Part shown: positions 31,051 through 33,375 of the stretch, one piece after another | Numbering within the stretch: the first letter of the stretch is position 1 | Layout of the letters: every line of letters starts with the position of its first letter | Source: DATKXU01 sp035528905 | Lineage (GTDB): Bacteria; Armatimonadota; UBA5829; DTJY01 | Direction of reading: 5' to 3' | DNA: 33,375 nucleotides | Assembly (NCBI GenBank): GCA_035528905.1 | Contig: DATKXU010000042.1 | Coordinates: forward strand, 1-33,375 | The notes under the pieces: generated by a model | The model's database searches: none | What the model was told of the DNA's origin: nothing | The model's input: only the letters and a program-made list of their open reading frames with translations | Position numbers and translations under genes: made by a program

Positions 31051-32762
31051 TTAACTAGACCGTTTGCCAGTAACCACTCGTAGATGGCCTGGTCGGTTTG
31101 CTTGTTATCCTTCGCCGTGTCTATCCAGTCCTTCAGGCTGATCTTCTTCCCGTCGAACGTTACTGTTGCATTGATATTCCGCGCGTCCATCACCCGCGCC
31201 TGGTAATTGACCTTCCCGCCGGCCTTGTCCTCCGTAGCTTTAGCGGAGGAGGATGCCGGCCGCTTCCCTGCTGCCTCTCGCTCCGACTCATTGATCTCCT
31301 TGATCCGGGCCTTCCCGGCCGCTGTCAACTTTGTGGCCGCCTTGGGATCATACGGGTCGATCCGCTCCCACCACTTGGACTTTGGATCGTCCTTCGCCGC
31401 ATTGACAAGCTCCCGCACCCGCTTCGGCCCGTGCAGGATCGCCGTCTCCGAGAATCCGTACCCCTTCGCCTTGGTCTTCTCAGGACCCGAAAGCGCAAAC
31501 TCCTTGGCTTCCGCGCTTACGCCCGTACCGCCCCCCTCGGCCTCAAACTTCTTTATGTCAAGCTTCAGCCTGTCTCTCGCCAGGTCGAGTTGTGCCTGCG
31601 AAATCCCCAGCCTCCGCATCGCAACCTCGTGTGTGACCTTAAACTGGTCCGCCGTGTTCTGGATGCGTTGCATCATTGCCTCGTAGGTCCGGTCCTCCTG
31701 TGGCGAGGTCGTAGGCATCGCTCCTATGTTCTGCGCCAGCTCTTCCAGCGTGCCGTCGTACCCGATCTCCTTGAGTCCGTCGTATATCAGACTTGCCGCT
31801 TCGAGCGCAGGCGTTCCCTGCTCTCTCAATCGCCTGATCTCCGGTAAGAAGGCCAGCCTCGCCTTGGCGTTCTTCTCGCGCCGTTCCTTTTCGCTGAGCT
31901 GCTGCACGCGTTCTTGTACGTGGGTGAAGTATTCGTTCTGGTCAGAGGCCCACAGGCGCTCAGGAATACCCATCATCTTCCCCGTCGTGTGTATCCTGTC
32001 CAGCCCATCCTCCGTCTGCGCCAGCATATAGATGCCGTCAGGCTCTCCCAAGAGTTTCTGGAGCGACATCGCATCCGCGATCGACAGCGGCTCGGTCCGA
32101 TACTCGTTGTAGATCTCCTCGAGCGCCTCATCCCACGCTCGTGCGGTGATCGGCTTCGATGGTTGTTCTGCCGCGCCCGGAGCCACTGCCCCGGCGGCTT
32201 CCTGGCTTGCTGCAGTCTCGGTCTCCGGCGCCGGCTTCGCCTCCATCACGCCCGCGCCGCCCAGGGCCTCTGCCTGCCCGGGTAGTTCCATCCCTTCCAT
32301 GCCCGGTGGCGGCAGCCCGAGCGATTCCCGGTTTGCCGAGGTCACGTTGTTATTCGTCAGCCAGTCCCGGCCGTACTTCGTCTCGAAGTAGTGTCGCACG
32401 ATCGGAAACGGAATCCGCTTCTGTGCCCACGTCTGCATCTGGAACGCGTCGCCCATGGAGGATTCCGGCCTCGGATCCTGCAGGCTGTCCAGCTCATCGA
32501 GCCCCCGGATATTCCGCGCGGAATTGATCTTGAAGAGTGCCGCGCCCTGTTCCTGCGGAGTCGAGTCCTTCCACCTGCGCGGATCGCTCCACTCTTGGGT
32601 CAACGCATCCAGAATGAACTGGGCGTCCCGCTTCTGCCGCTCTTCCTTCTGCTGCTGGTCGATTTCCTGCTGCCTGCGCATCTCCCGCAGCGTGATCGCC
32701 AGATTCGTGGTCCGGCCCCGTTCGCGTTCCGCCGTCTCCACCGCTCTACCTATCGCGCCCAT
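31047..32762 (-). CDS. Phage protein of unknown function, probably virion-associated
   Basis: I do not recognise the family. The 571-residue protein begins with a highly charged, probably coiled-coil segment (about residues 10-55, ERERGRTTNLAITLREMRRQ and following QQKEERQK). Helical regions follow, then a low-complexity Ala/Glu/Pro-rich stretch (about 170-200), and a C-terminal part ending AIYEWLLANGLVK. An in-frame mini-palindrome adds SSSAKATED near residue 508. GGAGGTCG sets the ATG at 32762, 15 bases after the previous gene. It overlaps the polyvalent gene by ATGA. Position next to a polyvalent protein suggests an internal or injected virion protein. Confidence 0.7.
   Translation of the reverse strand: MGAIGRAVETAERERGRTTNLAITLREMRRQQEIDQQQKEERQKRDAQFILDALTQEWSDPRRWKDSTPQEQGAALFKINSARNIRGLDELDSLQDPRPESSMGDAFQMQTWAQKRIPFPIVRHYFETKYGRDWLTNNNVTSANRESLGLPPPGMEGMELPGQAEALGGAGVMEAKPAPETETAASQEAAGAVAPGAAEQPSKPITARAWDEALEEIYNEYRTEPLSIADAMSLQKLLGEPDGIYMLAQTEDGLDRIHTTGKMMGIPERLWASDQNEYFTHVQERVQQLSEKERREKNAKARLAFLPEIRRLREQGTPALEAASLIYDGLKEIGYDGTLEELAQNIGAMPTTSPQEDRTYEAMMQRIQNTADQFKVTHEVAMRRLGISQAQLDLARDRLKLDIKKFEAEGGGTGVSAEAKEFALSGPEKTKAKGYGFSETAILHGPKRVRELVNAAKDDPKSKWWERIDPYDPKAATKLTAAGKARIKEINESEREAAGKRPASSSAKATEDKAGGKVNYQARVMDARNINATVTFDGKKISLKDWIDTAKDNKQTDQAIYEWLLANGLVK
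31229..31252. repeat. Mini-palindrome encoding SSAKATE, copy 2
   Basis: Matches 29556-29579 with two differences; arms CCTCCG and CGGAGG. It is translated as SSAKATE in the 571-residue phage protein, near its C-terminus. Confidence 0.8.
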
Positions 32763-32777
32763 CGTTCGACCTCCGAG

Positions 32778-33375
32778 CTATTGTCTGGCATATTTTACTT
32801 GTAGCAGCCGCTTGGCCTCTGCATCTCGACGCAGCGTCTCCCACCAGTCATCCTCGCGTCCAACGATCGGCAGATCGCCGGCGCCTGGCCGCTGAAGGGT
32901 GACCGCGGGCACCTGGCTGCCGTCCGCCGCGGCGGACTGGCCGCTCCCCAAGCCCATCCGCTTTACATCGCGCTCCCCCAGGTACTCGCCGATCGGATAC
33001 CCGAAGAGACTCCCAAGGTCCCCGTAGTAATCCTGCTTCGCGCCGGAGATCATCTCCGCCGCCGCCGTCGTCCCTCCGTACTCTACCTCGCCCGCGCCGG
33101 CCGCCAGCTTGATCCCCGTCTGCCCGTAGTTGAGCAGGTCCTGCAGCCCGCCGGCGAACTTGCCTGTCATCTCTTCTTTGTATTCGCGCTGGCCGATCCC
33201 GTACCCGAGAGTTGCGCGGCCTTTCGCCTCCAGGCCGCTGCGCTCGATCCTGAGTTCCTCGCCCCGGCTCCGTCCCACGCCTCTGGTCGTCCCAAACAAC
33301 CGCGATTTCCCCAGCTCGCGCTCCGTCTCGCGCCCGATGTCCCGGACGTTCTGCTCGTATGCGCTCTTGAGGTAT
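32778..33375 (-). CDS. Phage internal-type protein, partial (5' end outside the window)
   Basis: The frame is open from the right edge to TAG at 32778; a TTG at 33299 is not needed as a start because the frame continues upstream with normal sequence (YLKSAYEQNVRDIGRETERE). About 199 residues are visible. They are rich in Gly, Ala and charged residues, with YGIGQREYKEEMTGKFAGGL and ISGAKQDYYGDLGSLFGYP, and end ETLRRDAEAKRLLQVKYARQ. I do not recognise a family. The style, with Gly/Ala-rich helices and no domains, fits an internal core or DNA-ejection protein. Confidence 0.7.
   Translation of the reverse strand, partial: YLKSAYEQNVRDIGRETERELGKSRLFGTTRGVGRSRGEELRIERSGLEAKGRATLGYGIGQREYKEEMTGKFAGGLQDLLNYGQTGIKLAAGAGEVEYGGTTAAAEMISGAKQDYYGDLGSLFGYPIGEYLGERDVKRMGLGSGQSAAADGSQVPAVTLQRPGAGDLPIVGREDDWWETLRRDAEAKRLLQVKYARQ

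Larger units (their letters stand above)
23149..33375. mobile_element. Left end of a prophage (late/lysis side), continuing past the window
   Basis: All genes read leftward toward the host junction, most with 4-bp ATGA overlaps: internal-type protein, 571-aa protein, polyvalent protein, small membrane protein, holin and M15 endolysin. This is a virion-to-lysis segment. No integrase is visible; it would lie at the other end. The boundary is placed at 23149 because the tsaB-like frame ends there and the endolysin stop is at 23179. Composition is like the host's and host-style repeats occur inside, suggesting long adaptation to this host. Confidence 0.8.

Noticed and set aside
1..33375. TGA reassigned to an amino acid genome-wide
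   Set aside because: groEL, the DUF3857 gene and several phage genes end at TGA at the expected length, so TGA is a normal stop here.

Overview
The window is about 33 kb of GC-rich bacterial chromosome (positions 1-23148, host) running into the left end of an integrated phage (23149 to the right edge). The organism is probably an uncultivated environmental bacterium. The host genes, the HrcA/CIRCE heat-shock control, the TPP riboswitch and the abundance of short dispersed palindromes and 7/8-mer repeat tracts fit an Armatimonadota-like or similar free-living lineage, but that placement is a guess. TGA, TAA and TAG are all used as normal stops, so the code looks standard.

Layout. 1-1632: a secreted protein with Ca-binding-like loops, read leftward. 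Its reading frame continues past an in-frame TGA, and the gene lies between two 54-bp direct repeats. 1786-3995: a groES-groEL operon read leftward, with a perfect sigma-70 promoter, a CIRCE operator and a terminator. 4074-7060: a DUF3857/transglutaminase exported protein, then a HepT/MntA toxin-antitoxin pair, then a second copy of the tail of the DUF3857 gene. 7093-11889: mfd, then a formylglycine-generating-enzyme-like lipoprotein, then a second, diverged copy of the mfd tail. 11967-14930: a BaiN/HI0933-type flavoprotein with a palindrome inserted in frame, a small exported protein, and a zinc alcohol dehydrogenase. 14979-20305: promoter, TPP riboswitch, terminator, thiC, thiL, tsaE, argS. 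20318-22974 (leftward): an exported STN-domain protein coupled to a GHL10-type glycosidase-like protein. 23044-23151: two divergent promoters and the first 11 codons of what looks like tsaB, cut off.

The phage part reads leftward toward the junction as a tightly packed late operon: an internal structural-type protein (cut by the window edge), a 571-aa protein, a 2217-aa polyvalent protein, a holin, a small membrane protein and an M15 endolysin. Most junctions are 4-bp ATGA overlaps. The polyvalent protein joins an NlpC/P60 peptidase, a ParB-like domain, a possible ADP-ribosyltransferase-like domain, an HEVGH metalloprotease motif and an LPD38-like region.

Most unusual points: (1) two neighbouring loci share one architecture, a complete gene followed by cargo followed by a diverged copy of that gene's 3' end, as expected if foreign DNA integrated by recombination in gene tails; (2) the phage appears to interrupt tsaB, a gene for t6A tRNA modification, leaving the host promoter pointing antisense into the lysis genes; (3) an in-frame TGA is followed at once by a 9-bp hairpin and a plausible conserved C-terminus; (4) heptamer tracts and mini-palindromes occur in both host and phage DNA, several of them translated in frame.
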